Shown in pieces: positions 7,007 through 15,680 of a stretch of DNA of 17,693 bases (within the stretch, counting starts at the first letter, position 1; every line of letters starts with the position of its first letter). This stretch comes from CAVZLD01 sp964522605 (lineage in GTDB: Bacteria; Planctomycetota; Planctomycetia; Pirellulales; Pirellulaceae), in contig CAZFWV010000119.1 of the NCBI GenBank assembly GCA_964522605.1, positions 1-17,693 of the forward strand, read 5' to 3'. Both the position numbers and the translations under genes were made by a program. The notes beneath the pieces were generated by a model that was given only the letters and a program-made list of their open reading frames with translations, did no database searches and was not told where the DNA came from.

Positions 7007-7363
7007 ATGAGCCACTCCGATATATTTCGCAACCTCTTGTTGATGGCGGCGGCTGACGGCCGCATGAGCGAAGCGGAGTTTCGCCTGCTGTCGCATCGCG
7101 CGGCCGAGTGGGGAATCACGGACGAACAGTTCGAACAGGCGATCCAGGATGCAATCGCAGGCAGGGCGGAATTAACCATCCCCACGGATCCGGAAGAGCG
7201 AACGGAACTGCTGAAGGAGATGATCCGTATCATGGCGGCCGACGGCCACATGGCGGAAGAACAGAAGCAACTGTTTGCACTCGCTGCAAGCGTACTCGAC
7301 GTTTCGATGAAAGAATTGAATCGTCTGATCGACTCGGTGCTCACCGAGGATCATTGCAGCTGA
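7007..7363 (+). CDS. TerB-like helical protein
   Basis: A 118-residue soluble all-helical protein resembling the TerB/DjlA N-terminal domain family. It shows two related segments, AAADGRMSEAE (about 14-24) and MAADGHMAEEQ (about 76-86), each with the Ala-Asp-Gly plus acidic pattern typical of TerB repeats. Family members are linked to tellurite and stress responses or act as membrane-associated scaffolds; the specific role here is unknown. The ATG at 7007 has AGGAGG 10 bases upstream; an in-frame GTG/ATG at 6983 without such a site was rejected. No signal peptide is seen, and no ter operon surrounds it. It ends 12 bp from the convergent NamZ-like gene. Confidence 0.88.
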   Translation: MSHSDIFRNLLLMAAADGRMSEAEFRLLSHRAAEWGITDEQFEQAIQDAIAGRAELTIPTDPEERTELLKEMIRIMAADGHMAEEQKQLFALAASVLDVSMKELNRLIDSVLTEDHCS

Positions 7364-7375
7364 CCGGTCGCCTGC

Positions 7376-8635
7376 TCAATCGTAGAGCAAGAATGGCGCG
7401 ACACGGGACCACCATTGCTGGTGATCCACAGCGACGAGATCATCCAACGCCGGTGGATCGGCAATTCCTGCGTCAAGGCCCAAACGCAAATCCGAACTGC
7501 CATGCAGGATGTCGATCGGCATGCGTTGGAACTCGTACTCATACGGTGGCATTCGCCATAGCGGCGTCTGCGGCCAGAGTCGACGGACGGAGGCGAGCAG
7601 GGCCACCGTCATTGCATAGGAGCGGACAGCGCGCGGCTGCCACACGTGCAGCGCGACGCCACCGCATCGCGTCCCTGCCCATTTGTCCGAGGTCGGCCGA
7701 AAGCAAACCGGCCGAACGCCCACCCCAGGCAGCTCATGCCGCCGTAACGCTTCCGCAAGGGCGTCCGGATCGACAAACGGAGCACCAACCAATTCGAACG
7801 GCTGCGTTGTTCCTCGTCCTTCGGAAAGCACGGTTCCCTCCAGCAAGACTTGCCCGGGGTAGAGCAGCGTCGTTTCGAAACGCGGCATGTTGGGCGACGG
7901 CGCCACCCAGGGCCTCCCCGTTTCGGGAAAGAACATCTTTCTTCGCCAGCCGCGCATCGGAACAACTTCCAGTTGCGCTTTGAGATTCCGTTCCTGATTA
8001 ATCAGACGAGCCAGTTCACCCAGTGTCAGTCCGTGGCGCATCGGAATCGGCAGAAGTCCGACGAAGCTGGTGAAATCCGTTTGCAGCATCGGACCCTCGA
8101 CGACCCATCCGCCGACCGGATTCGGGCGGTCGAGAAGGACCACCGGCAAGCCGACGTCGGCGCAAGCCTCCAGGCAGTAGAGCACGGTCCAGATGTAGGT
8201 ATAGACCCGAGTGCCGACATCCTGCAGGTCCACGACGAACAGTTCCAGTCCGTCCAACATCTCCGGCGTGGGCCGCCGCGTCTCGCTGTACAGACTGTGG
8301 ATCGGGATCTTCCAACGGGGATGCACGCCGTGGGGTGTCTCGTCCATATTTGCCTGCTGCTCGCCCCACAAGCCGTGCTGCGGGCTGAAGATGGCGGTTA
8401 ACTGGCCCGGCAGGGCGTCTGCGAGTCGATCACAGGCCGAATGGAGATCGGCGTCGACGGAAGCCTGGTGCATCAGCAAGCCGAAGCGCGCCCGGCCGAT
8501 GACCTTCTGCGGGTTTTCCAGGCAGCACTCCAAACCAACGCGCACGGCAGGAATTCGACGACGAATTCGCGGATCACGTCGCTCCGCTCGCATGGGCTTT
8601 CGCCCGCTCGTTGTTCCCTTCGCTCGCTTACTCAT
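7376..8635 (-). CDS. DUF1343 / NamZ-family protein (exo-beta-N-acetylmuramidase-like)
   Basis: A 419-residue protein with strong DUF1343 motifs: FSPQHGLWGEQQANM (83-97), HSLY, VVDLQDVGTRVYTYIWT (134-150), LLDRPNP (167-173), SFVGLLPIPMRHG, PSPNMP (246-251) and SEGRGTTQPFELVGAPF from 271. The characterised member NamZ of Bacillus subtilis removes terminal N-acetylmuramic acid from peptidoglycan fragments. Where many members read PEHG, this one has PQHG (Q86), although Glu 92 remains nearby. The N-terminus is basic (MSKRAKG...RRRI) with no signal peptide, unlike secreted homologues, so it may act on imported fragments in the cytoplasm. It overlaps the upstream symporter gene by 8 bases (ATGAGTAA), indicating translational coupling. 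An internal ATG at 8593 is an alternative start. Confidence 0.92.
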   Translation of the reverse strand: MSKRAKGTTSGRKPMRAERRDPRIRRRIPAVRVGLECCLENPQKVIGRARFGLLMHQASVDADLHSACDRLADALPGQLTAIFSPQHGLWGEQQANMDETPHGVHPRWKIPIHSLYSETRRPTPEMLDGLELFVVDLQDVGTRVYTYIWTVLYCLEACADVGLPVVLLDRPNPVGGWVVEGPMLQTDFTSFVGLLPIPMRHGLTLGELARLINQERNLKAQLEVVPMRGWRRKMFFPETGRPWVAPSPNMPRFETTLLYPGQVLLEGTVLSEGRGTTQPFELVGAPFVDPDALAEALRRHELPGVGVRPVCFRPTSDKWAGTRCGGVALHVWQPRAVRSYAMTVALLASVRRLWPQTPLWRMPPYEYEFQRMPIDILHGSSDLRLGLDAGIADPPALDDLVAVDHQQWWSRVAPFLLYD

Positions 8636-10118
8636 TCGTCAAGCTCGACCCGAGGTAACTTGCGCACCATCCGACACCGAATGTCGCCGTCGATCCAATT
8701 GCCGGCAGCCAGGTCCACGCAATCGTCCACCGCGGATCCCACCAAGGAAGCACGAATCGTACGGTCAATAGACAGATCAGTCCTGCGAGCAGCCCGATGA
8801 GTACCGACCTTTCGTTGGCTCGGCGGACGAGCACCCCCAAGGCAAAGACGCCCAACAAGAGTCCTGCCGAGAAGCCCGCGATGGCGAGTGCGTCGTTCAC
8901 CACACTCTGAGTCAAGTGGCGAGCCGAGATCCCCACCGCGATCTGGACGATTCCAAAGAGTATGGTGAACAGTCGACTGACGCGAAACAAATGGGTCGAA
9001 CTGAGTTCGTTCTTCCACAGTGGAGCGTAGAGATCATTGACGGCGGACGCGGCAGACGAGTTCAGTGAACTGGAAAGGGTGGACATGGCCGCGGCGAAGA
9101 CGGCTGCCAATACAATTCCAATCAACCCGACGCCGGCAGGCAGTTGGTGAACAATAAAGCTCGCAAACACATGATCGTTCGTGGGAAACTCTGTCGTCGG
9201 CGGAAACGTTGCATAGAAGCAGGCAAGCCCGACTCCCAGCAGCAGGAACAGCGTGAATTGGACCAGGACAACGCCCCCGCTGAGAATCAGAGCGCGCCCC
9301 GCATCGCGCAGAGACCGCGCGGACAGGTATCGCTGCACCATCATTTGATCCGTACCGTGGGTTCCGAGAGTCAGAAAGGTACCTCCGACCAATCCCGCCC
9401 AGAATGTGTAGGGGTCGCTCCATGACCAATGAAAATCGAACACCCGGAATTTGTGATGCAACTCGCCGAACTGCGCAACGGAGGACCAACCTCCCGGGAG
9501 CTGCTGCAGGATGATGGCACCGGCAACGAGCCCTCCCACCATGTAGACGACGAACTGCAGACAGTCATTCCAGACCACGGCACGCATCCCGCCGAAAAAC
9601 GTGTAAGCGATCGTCGCCACTCCAATCACTACGATGCACGCGGGCAGCGGAACGCCGGCGACCTTTTCCAGAACAATCGCCGTCAGAAACAGCCGCAGAC
9701 CATCGCCCAGGTTGCGAGTGACGAGGAACACAATCGAGGCAACGCGTTTGGTTACCCCGCCGAATCGCTCCTCCAGCAATTGGTAGGCGGTGAACAACTC
9801 GCCGCGGAAATACCAGGGCAAGAGAAGCCAGACGATCAGGATTCGCCCAACGATGAATCCCAGGGCGAGTTGCAGAAAACGCAAGTCGCCCTGCTCGGAG
9901 TCAAACGCCATCCCGGGCACACTGAGAAAGGTCGCGGTACTGGTTTCCGTCGCGACAATCGACCCCAAAATAGCAAACCAGGGCAGATGGCGGTTCCCCA
10001 GCAGATACGTCGACAGATCGCGCGTTCCCCGCCCGACGCAGACGCCAATCGCCACGACAGCCAGCAGATAGACCACCAAGACGATCAGATCGAAACCGGC
10101 GATGGAAAGCGTCAACAC
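8628..10118 (-). CDS. Sodium:solute symporter (SSS family)
   Basis: A 496-residue inner-membrane protein with about 13 hydrophobic segments. The N-terminal STYLLGNRHLPWFA (36-49), the GGMRAVVWNDCLQ signature (176-188) and GTDQMMVQRYLSA (255-267) are typical of sodium-driven uptake of sugars, sialic acid or related solutes. The GTG at 10118 has AGGAGG five bases upstream; a TTG follows directly. Its stop overlaps the NamZ-like start, so the likely cargo is an amino-sugar or peptidoglycan-derived compound, but sugars released by the divergent rhamnosidase are also possible. The substrate cannot be read from the sequence. Confidence 0.95.
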   Translation of the reverse strand: MLTLSIAGFDLIVLVVYLLAVVAIGVCVGRGTRDLSTYLLGNRHLPWFAILGSIVATETSTATFLSVPGMAFDSEQGDLRFLQLALGFIVGRILIVWLLLPWYFRGELFTAYQLLEERFGGVTKRVASIVFLVTRNLGDGLRLFLTAIVLEKVAGVPLPACIVVIGVATIAYTFFGGMRAVVWNDCLQFVVYMVGGLVAGAIILQQLPGGWSSVAQFGELHHKFRVFDFHWSWSDPYTFWAGLVGGTFLTLGTHGTDQMMVQRYLSARSLRDAGRALILSGGVVLVQFTLFLLLGVGLACFYATFPPTTEFPTNDHVFASFIVHQLPAGVGLIGIVLAAVFAAAMSTLSSSLNSSAASAVNDLYAPLWKNELSSTHLFRVSRLFTILFGIVQIAVGISARHLTQSVVNDALAIAGFSAGLLLGVFALGVLVRRANERSVLIGLLAGLICLLTVRFVLPWWDPRWTIAWTWLPAIGSTATFGVGWCASYLGSSLTNE

Positions 10119-10258
10119 CCGGTCCTCCTCGGGTCAGTAGCCGAAGGTCCTCCGTCGGATCGTACGTGAACCGATGCCGCTCGCCAAGCCACCTATGCCC
10201 GTGGTCCGGATTTCGGGGTACATTAGGCAGCGGATATCACTTCCCGAGGAGATCTCCC
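10119..10258. promoter_or_regulatory. Divergent promoter region, symporter/rhamnosidase
   Basis: These 140 bp separate two divergent starts and must hold both promoters. A TACATT (10219-10224) could be a plus-strand -10, without a matching -35. GGTCCTCC occurs twice (10121-10128 and 10146-10153); the first is the complement of the symporter ribosome-binding site. No firm operator was seen. Confidence 0.3.
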
Positions 10259-13198
10259 ATGTCGATTTGCCCAATGACCCTTCGGACATCGAAACTCCGT
10301 CCCAGCATCCTCTTCTTGTTGTTGTGCACCTGCTCTGCCTCGGCGCTGCCAGCCGCTCCCCCGGGTGTTCGTCAAATGCGATGTGAATACCTTGAGAACC
10401 CGGAGGGCATCGATGCGGCTCAGCCGCGACTGAGTTGGGTAGTCGAAGCGGACGAGCGTGGCTGGAAGCAGTCCGCGTATCGCATTCGCGTTGCGTCGAC
10501 AAGCGAACGATTGGCCAGCTCGGAAGCCGACCTCTGGGACAGTGGTCGTGTCGCCAGCGATCAGACGGTTCATGTTCGATACGAAGGGAACGCGTTGCGA
10601 TCTCGTCAGCGATGTTTCTGGCAGGTCGAGGTGTGGGACGCGGGGGGAAATTCGTCGGTGGTCAGCGACGTTGCCCGTTGGTCGATGGGTCTGTTGGAGC
10701 CGTCTGACTGGCAAGCCAAATACATCAGCTACCGCGATGAAACGCCGGTGTTCAACGACCGCGATCAGCTTTTTCTGCCGGCAGCACACCAATATCGCAA
10801 GACCTTTCGCGCACCGGCGAAAATTCGTCGCGCCACCTGGTATGCCACGGCGTTGGGTATCTACGAGCTTTCGATCAATGGTCAGCGAGTCGGCGATGCG
10901 TACTTCGCTCCCGGCTGGACCGATTACCGTCAGCGCGCCTACTACAACACGTACGATGTGACGTCGCTGCTCACGGAAGGCGAAAACGCTCTGGGCGCGT
11001 ACGTCGCGGATGGTTGGTACAGCGGCTATCTCGGGTTCGGTCTGTTGACCGGCATCGGAACGGAACAGATCGGCCGATACACGTATGGCAAAACGCCGAG
11101 TTGGATGGGTCAGCTGGAAATTGAGTACGAGGACGGCAGCCGTGCCGTTGTGGTAACCGATTCCAGCTGGAAAGTTAGCGGCGACGGACCGATCCAGGAA
11201 GCGGATTTCCTGATGGGCGAATTCTACGATGCGCGCCGCGAACAACCGGGCTGGGATCAGCCGGGATTTGCGGATGACGATTGGCCGACCGCGATCCTCG
11301 CGACCGACAACGGCCATCCTGAAGCAGACTTCTATGAATTCCGGAATGCCGAACCCGGCGGGCAGCCGGAAATCAAGTCGAAGAACGTCGACCTCGGGTT
11401 TCGTCGGCCACCCCGGCTCGAGTCATTCCCGGGCGTCCCGGTGCGCGCGATCGAAGAGATTCGTCCGGTCGCCATGACCAGTCCGGCGGACGGAGTTTAC
11501 ATCTTCAACCTGGGGCAGAATTTTGCCGGAGTTGTGCGTCTGCGAGTCCGCGGCCAAGCCGGGACCACGATCCGACTGCGTTACGGCGAAATGCTGCATC
11601 CGGATGGCCGGCTGATGACCGAGAATTTGCGAAAGGCACGAGCGCACGACGTCTACATCTTGAAGGGTGATCCCGAAGGCGAAACGTTTACTCCGCGGTT
11701 CACCTTCCATGGATTCCAATATGTCGAAGTCTCTGGATTTCCCGGAGTTCCCACTCCGGAGGCAATCACCGGCATCGTCTTGCACTCCGATACGCCGCGA
11801 ACGAGCGATTTCCGCTGCTCCGATCCAATGGTCAACCGCCTGTTTCAAAACGTGGTCTGGACACAGCGTGCGAACTTCATCGATCTCCCGACCGACTGTC
11901 CTCAACGTGATGAACGGTTTGGCTGGACCGGCGATGCGCAGGCCTATGTGCGCACCGCGACGTACAACGCCGATGTCGCCGCGTTCTACACCAAGTGGCT
12001 GCGAGAACTGATGGAGTCACAGCGGCCCAGTGGTACGTTTCCTGGCTATGCGCCCTACCCCTTCCAACACGGCTGGGATTTCGGGACCGCTTGGTGCGAT
12101 GCCGGAGTGATTTGCCCGTGGACAATTTACCACGTGTACGGCGACCGGCAGGTCATCGAGCAGTGCTGGGAACCAATGACACGCTTCATGCAGTGGCGCA
12201 GGAACACCAGTCAGGATTCTCTCGGCGTCGTCCACGGTAACGATTGGGGAGATTGGCTCGCCGTCAACGAACGAACGCCTCTCGATTACATCGATACGAT
12301 CTTCTTCGCCTATTCGAGTCGTCTGATGGCCGAAATGGCAGAAGCGACCGATCGGCAAGAGGAAGCGGAAGAATATCGCCAGTTGTACCGGCAGATTGCC
12401 ACCGCTTTTGCGAAGAAATACGTACATCGCGACGGCACACTGGCCATTGACACACAGACCGCATATGCCTTGGCATTATTTGCCGATCTGATTCCGCCAG
12501 AACTGCGTCAAGCCGCCGGAGACCATCTGGCCCAGAAGATTCGCGACAATGAAAACCGCATGGCAACCGGTTTTCTGGGCACGCGTCCTTTACTGCCGGT
12601 CCTTTCCGCCGTCGGCCATCATGATCTGGCTGTCCGACTGCTGCAGAGTCGCGAGTTTCCTTCCTGGGGTTATGAAATTGAGCAGGGTGCGACCACGATC
12701 TGGGAACGATGGGACAGCTACACCAAGGAAGACGGGTTCGGCCGCCATAACGCATCGATGAACTCTTTCTCGCACTATGCGTTTGGTGCCGTCTGCGAAT
12801 GGATGTTCTCGACGCTTGCGGGAATCGAGCCTCAGTCACCCGGATTTCAACAGATCCGGATTCACCCGCGACCGCCGGCTCCGGACAGCAATCCGCAGCA
12901 TCCCGCGATTCACTGGGTGCAGGCCCACTATGATTCAATTCATGGACGGGTGGGCGTTGCCTGGGCGCAAGACAACGGACGGTTTCGACTGGACGTCGAG
13001 ATCCCCGCCAATACGTCGGCCCGGGTCATCTTGCCCGCTTCGCGCGACGCCACCATTCAGGAGAGTGGCCAGGCCCTTTCGATGGTCGAGGGGATCGAAG
13101 TCATGCGGCGAGCAGACCAGCAGGCCGAACTCTCGATCGGCAGCGGCACGTATCAATTCGTCGTGCAACCGGCCGATGCGCCCCACCAAGATCGTTAG
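10259..13198 (+). CDS. Secreted alpha-L-rhamnosidase (GH78)
   Basis: A 979-residue enzyme that releases terminal alpha-L-rhamnose from polysaccharides or glycosides, with inversion of configuration. An N-terminal signal peptide (KLRPSILFLLLCTCSASA, cleavage near residue 30) directs export. Domains in order: a fibronectin-like N-terminal module (MRCEYLENPEGI...RLSW), the Bac_rhamnosid_N beta domain (GIYELSINGQRVGD...GWTDY...YVADGWYSG), a second beta domain (FNLGQNFAGVVRLRV), the six-hairpin (alpha/alpha)6 catalytic domain with DCPQRDERFGWTGD (546-559, general acid region) and TIWERWDS around W815-E816 (base), and a C-terminal beta sandwich. The ATG at 10259 has GAGGAG seven bases upstream; the frame is open to 10166 but without a signal peptide or site. 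No sulfatase or PUL-like neighbours are visible apart from the divergent symporter. Confidence 0.96.
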   Translation: MSICPMTLRTSKLRPSILFLLLCTCSASALPAAPPGVRQMRCEYLENPEGIDAAQPRLSWVVEADERGWKQSAYRIRVASTSERLASSEADLWDSGRVASDQTVHVRYEGNALRSRQRCFWQVEVWDAGGNSSVVSDVARWSMGLLEPSDWQAKYISYRDETPVFNDRDQLFLPAAHQYRKTFRAPAKIRRATWYATALGIYELSINGQRVGDAYFAPGWTDYRQRAYYNTYDVTSLLTEGENALGAYVADGWYSGYLGFGLLTGIGTEQIGRYTYGKTPSWMGQLEIEYEDGSRAVVVTDSSWKVSGDGPIQEADFLMGEFYDARREQPGWDQPGFADDDWPTAILATDNGHPEADFYEFRNAEPGGQPEIKSKNVDLGFRRPPRLESFPGVPVRAIEEIRPVAMTSPADGVYIFNLGQNFAGVVRLRVRGQAGTTIRLRYGEMLHPDGRLMTENLRKARAHDVYILKGDPEGETFTPRFTFHGFQYVEVSGFPGVPTPEAITGIVLHSDTPRTSDFRCSDPMVNRLFQNVVWTQRANFIDLPTDCPQRDERFGWTGDAQAYVRTATYNADVAAFYTKWLRELMESQRPSGTFPGYAPYPFQHGWDFGTAWCDAGVICPWTIYHVYGDRQVIEQCWEPMTRFMQWRRNTSQDSLGVVHGNDWGDWLAVNERTPLDYIDTIFFAYSSRLMAEMAEATDRQEEAEEYRQLYRQIATAFAKKYVHRDGTLAIDTQTAYALALFADLIPPELRQAAGDHLAQKIRDNENRMATGFLGTRPLLPVLSAVGHHDLAVRLLQSREFPSWGYEIEQGATTIWERWDSYTKEDGFGRHNASMNSFSHYAFGAVCEWMFSTLAGIEPQSPGFQQIRIHPRPPAPDSNPQHPAIHWVQAHYDSIHGRVGVAWAQDNGRFRLDVEIPANTSARVILPASRDATIQESGQALSMVEGIEVMRRADQQAELSIGSGTYQFVVQPADAPHQDR

Positions 13199-13225
13199 CG
13201 CAAGACGTTGCAGGCGTCCTCAATT

Positions 13226-14131
13226 TCAATAGCGATAACCGCCGCCCACACCGGCAAAGAAATCCTCCGCGTCGTCGTCCAACCCCATGCCGACGCGAAA
13301 ATCCACGACCAGATTATCCGTCATGTAGTGATCAAGTCCGATGTTGAAGAACACCGGATTGACATCCTCCTCCAATCCATTGGTGAAGACGCCGAAGAAC
13401 TCGGCATAGGCGGTATTCCGCTCGCTCATTTCCCAACCGACCGCCACCGACTCGGTCCAGGCAATGAACCGATCTCCCGCTGGTTCTTCCGGCAGGTAGC
13501 CAAAATCCGCGAGTGCGTCCGTCCCAAAGCCGGTGGACCCGTAGAGGGCGATCGTCTCCGTCAGTTCCCATCCGTAGATGTAATCCAGTCCGAACTCGAC
13601 TCGTTCCGTCGTCCAGGCTGTGCCTCCTGTCGGCACGGTAAAACGGACTTCCAAAGCACTTTCGGGAATCCAACCACGCTGCTCGGTCATGCCCAGCTTA
13701 AAGGCCCACCGAAGATCCTCGGCACCGTCCACGTCGTCTTCTTCCGCAAAGAACCGCCAGGCATAGTTCCAGCGCAGTCGGAACTCAATATCCTCCGTGA
13801 TCCCATAACGCAGCATGAGTTCGGGCGTCGTGTGAGATTTTTCGGTGTCGAGTTCTTCGTTTTTTTGGAAGTAGGAGTAGCCGGCTTCGAACTGAATCAC
13901 GCCGAAGCCTACCGTCTTCGTCGATTGCGTGAAGTCATGTCGATCGGTTTCGATTCGCTCGTCGTACGGATTCCGTGCCGCCGCCCCACTTCCCCGACCA
14001 CAGAGGTCATCCAGGAACGCCAGAAACGGTTCCTCCTCACCGTCGTGTGAGCACATACACGCCGCGTTCGTGCTGGCAGCCGGCAGCAACCAGCCAAAGC
14101 TCCAAAGAGCGAACAGGAGGAGGTATCGCAT
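13226..14131 (-). CDS. Outer-membrane beta-barrel protein, MetA-pathway (phenol degradation)-like transporter family
   Basis: A 301-residue exported protein. The signal peptide is MRYLLLFALWSFGWLLPAAS, cleaved near residue 23. The mature part has alternating beta-strand patterns and the family start IETDRHDFTQSTKTVG...IQFEAGYSY, seen in proteins annotated as putative MetA-pathway phenol-degradation/transporter. It ends GVGGGYRY, with the terminal aromatic expected of a beta-barrel insertion signal. A Cys-containing ACMCSHDG stretch follows the signal peptide. The ATG at 14131 has AGGA seven bases upstream. It is 39 bp downstream of the FadL-like gene on the same strand, so probably co-transcribed. 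The substrate is unknown. The 27 bp to the convergent rhamnosidase stop hold no strong hairpin. Confidence 0.85.
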   Translation of the reverse strand: MRYLLLFALWSFGWLLPAASTNAACMCSHDGEEEPFLAFLDDLCGRGSGAAARNPYDERIETDRHDFTQSTKTVGFGVIQFEAGYSYFQKNEELDTEKSHTTPELMLRYGITEDIEFRLRWNYAWRFFAEEDDVDGAEDLRWAFKLGMTEQRGWIPESALEVRFTVPTGGTAWTTERVEFGLDYIYGWELTETIALYGSTGFGTDALADFGYLPEEPAGDRFIAWTESVAVGWEMSERNTAYAEFFGVFTNGLEEDVNPVFFNIGLDHYMTDNLVVDFRVGMGLDDDAEDFFAGVGGGYRY

Positions 14132-14170
14132 CCATGAGTCCTCGCAAAACGAACCATCGAGACAGGCCTC

Positions 14171-15448
14171 TTACGGGCCGACACACCAATTATCCGGAGC
14201 CGGCAGCCGCCGACAGCTGCCGCGCCCGAATCGCCAGGTGATCCCCGCACCGACCCAATACGACTCGAGCGATGTGGAAGTTAGGTCTCCCAACTGTTCG
14301 GAGGCCTCAAACATGCCACCTCCCAACAGGTCGAGGTCGATTCCGGGAAGCACATCGCGAATACCGATGCCCGCACTGATCCGATGCGGATTGACCACAG
14401 CCAACGTCCCTTGAACGTACTGGATCGCGTTCACCGCACCCGGTGGCGTGATTCCGCCAGCGGATAGTCCCGGATCGGGATCAATCGGGTTTTCCGCATA
14501 CGCATAACCCATTCGCAGTCGAACTCGCGGCGACACGCTGTACTGTGCACCAAGTTGCAGGACCCATTGATTGTCATACAGTGTCTTGAACATCGCCGCA
14601 TGATCCCAGTTCTTAAAGAGCACGTCTCCCGCCAGTAGCAGGCGTCCGTCCATCAGCGATCGGTTGGCGATTCCGAGTCCAAAGTTGTCGGGTAGATCGA
14701 GATTTAGATCCTGGGTGATTCCGTAGTTGCCACCAGGCAGCAACAGTTGGATGGAATCGTCGAAGTTATAGCGTTGTCTTGTCTGATAGTAGAACCCAAG
14801 GTCGGTGCATGAGCCGAGACGGTAATTCAACCCTAGCGCACCACGAAGTGCGTAGTCATACGCATACGCCCCGATTCCAACGAAGGGAGGGTCAATGCCC
14901 CCCGTGCCCAGGCTCAGCGAAGCACCCGCGGAAAGTCGCTCGGTCAAATCAACGCCGACCGCGCTGCCAATGTCGAGCATCGAGATCGTCGTGCCGGTCC
15001 CGCGAGTGTTCGGAACGTCCCGGAAACTCAATCCCGCCCCGGCGGTCGCCCCAAGGGTCAATCCAATCGTCGCGGGCACACCTAGTGCGCTCACGTCCTG
15101 CGTCAGCGCAAAACCGCCCAGCGCAGAACCTTCCGCTTCCGATTTTGCCGCGAACGGCCCCAGACCGGGCAGGAAGCCGCCCGTGTGCGCAAGGTTGTAG
15201 GTGGACTCCGCCCAAGTTCCGCCAACAATGAACTGAGTCCCTTCAAACTGGGTGAGCGTGGCGGGATTTCCGTTGACTGCCGCCATCGGATCCTGCGGGC
15301 GGGCAAGACTGGTTCCTCCCATCCCGCCCGCTGCCGGCGTGATCGTATTGTGCAGCTCGATCCCGTAACTCTGCCCCCATGCCGGCTGACAAATCGCGAG
15401 CAGCGCTGCTCCCACGAAACCGATCCATCCCAGGTCAACACGTCGCAT
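14171..15448 (-). CDS. FadL/OMPP1-type outer-membrane transport protein
   Basis: A 425-residue exported protein with signal peptide MRRVDLGWIGFVGAALLAIC...AWG. The mature N-terminus GGMGGTSLARPQDPMAAVNGNPATLT (41-66) is the hallmark of the FadL family, whose plug domain and 14-strand barrel carry hydrophobic compounds such as long-chain fatty acids through the outer membrane. Many strands of the type GLNYRLGSCTDLGFYYQTRQRYNF follow. The barrel appears to end at ITWRF (F407), but translation continues 18 residues (GRGSCRRLPAPDNWCVGP), which is odd because the last residue is usually the aromatic insertion signal. The ATG at 15448 has AAGGAGG six to seven bases upstream. It is the first gene of a likely two-gene operon. 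Confidence 0.92.
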   Translation of the reverse strand: MRRVDLGWIGFVGAALLAICQPAWGQSYGIELHNTITPAAGGMGGTSLARPQDPMAAVNGNPATLTQFEGTQFIVGGTWAESTYNLAHTGGFLPGLGPFAAKSEAEGSALGGFALTQDVSALGVPATIGLTLGATAGAGLSFRDVPNTRGTGTTISMLDIGSAVGVDLTERLSAGASLSLGTGGIDPPFVGIGAYAYDYALRGALGLNYRLGSCTDLGFYYQTRQRYNFDDSIQLLLPGGNYGITQDLNLDLPDNFGLGIANRSLMDGRLLLAGDVLFKNWDHAAMFKTLYDNQWVLQLGAQYSVSPRVRLRMGYAYAENPIDPDPGLSAGGITPPGAVNAIQYVQGTLAVVNPHRISAGIGIRDVLPGIDLDLLGGGMFEASEQLGDLTSTSLESYWVGAGITWRFGRGSCRRLPAPDNWCVGP

Positions 15449-15461
15449 CTGCCCCCTCCTT

Positions 15462-15489
15462 GAGCTCGGTCGAGCTCCGGCTCGAGCCG
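15462..15489. promoter_or_regulatory. Palindrome cluster upstream of the FadL-like gene
   Basis: CGGCTCGAGCCG (15478-15489) is a perfect 12-bp palindrome. Just before it GAGCTC, itself a palindrome, occurs twice (15462-15467, 15472-15477). The cluster lies 14-41 bases upstream of the start codon, next to the ribosome-binding site, where an operator or an RNA hairpin could control expression. No regulator gene is nearby. Confidence 0.4.
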
Positions 15490-15575
15490 TTCATGCCGTT
15501 CCATCGGTCACAAAGCAAGTCACCACGAAATCTGCGGCGCTCGGTGAACCCGACGCGCGGCGTCCCAAGACCAGG

Positions 15576-15680
15576 CTCTGTCTCAAGACCGTAGGCCGAC
15601 TTGTCTCCAGTCGGCGAACATTCCGGAATTGCCGACTTGAGCCAAGTCGGCCTACGTTGACCGTCGCGTTTGAGACAAAG
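15576..15680. repeat. REP/MITE-like inverted-repeat element
   Basis: About 105 bp built symmetrically. The outer arms are TGTCTCAA (15579-15586) and TTGAGACA (15670-15677). Next in are CGTAGGCCGACTT (15590-15602) and its exact reverse complement (15644-15656). Each half also forms its own hairpin: GCCGACT/AGTCGGC (15595-15601, 15609-15615) and GCCGACTT/AAGTCGGC (15631-15638, 15644-15651). A central palindrome ATTCCGGAAT lies at 15620-15629. There is no coding capacity. The layout matches REP/BIME or MITE-type repeats. Confidence 0.75.
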
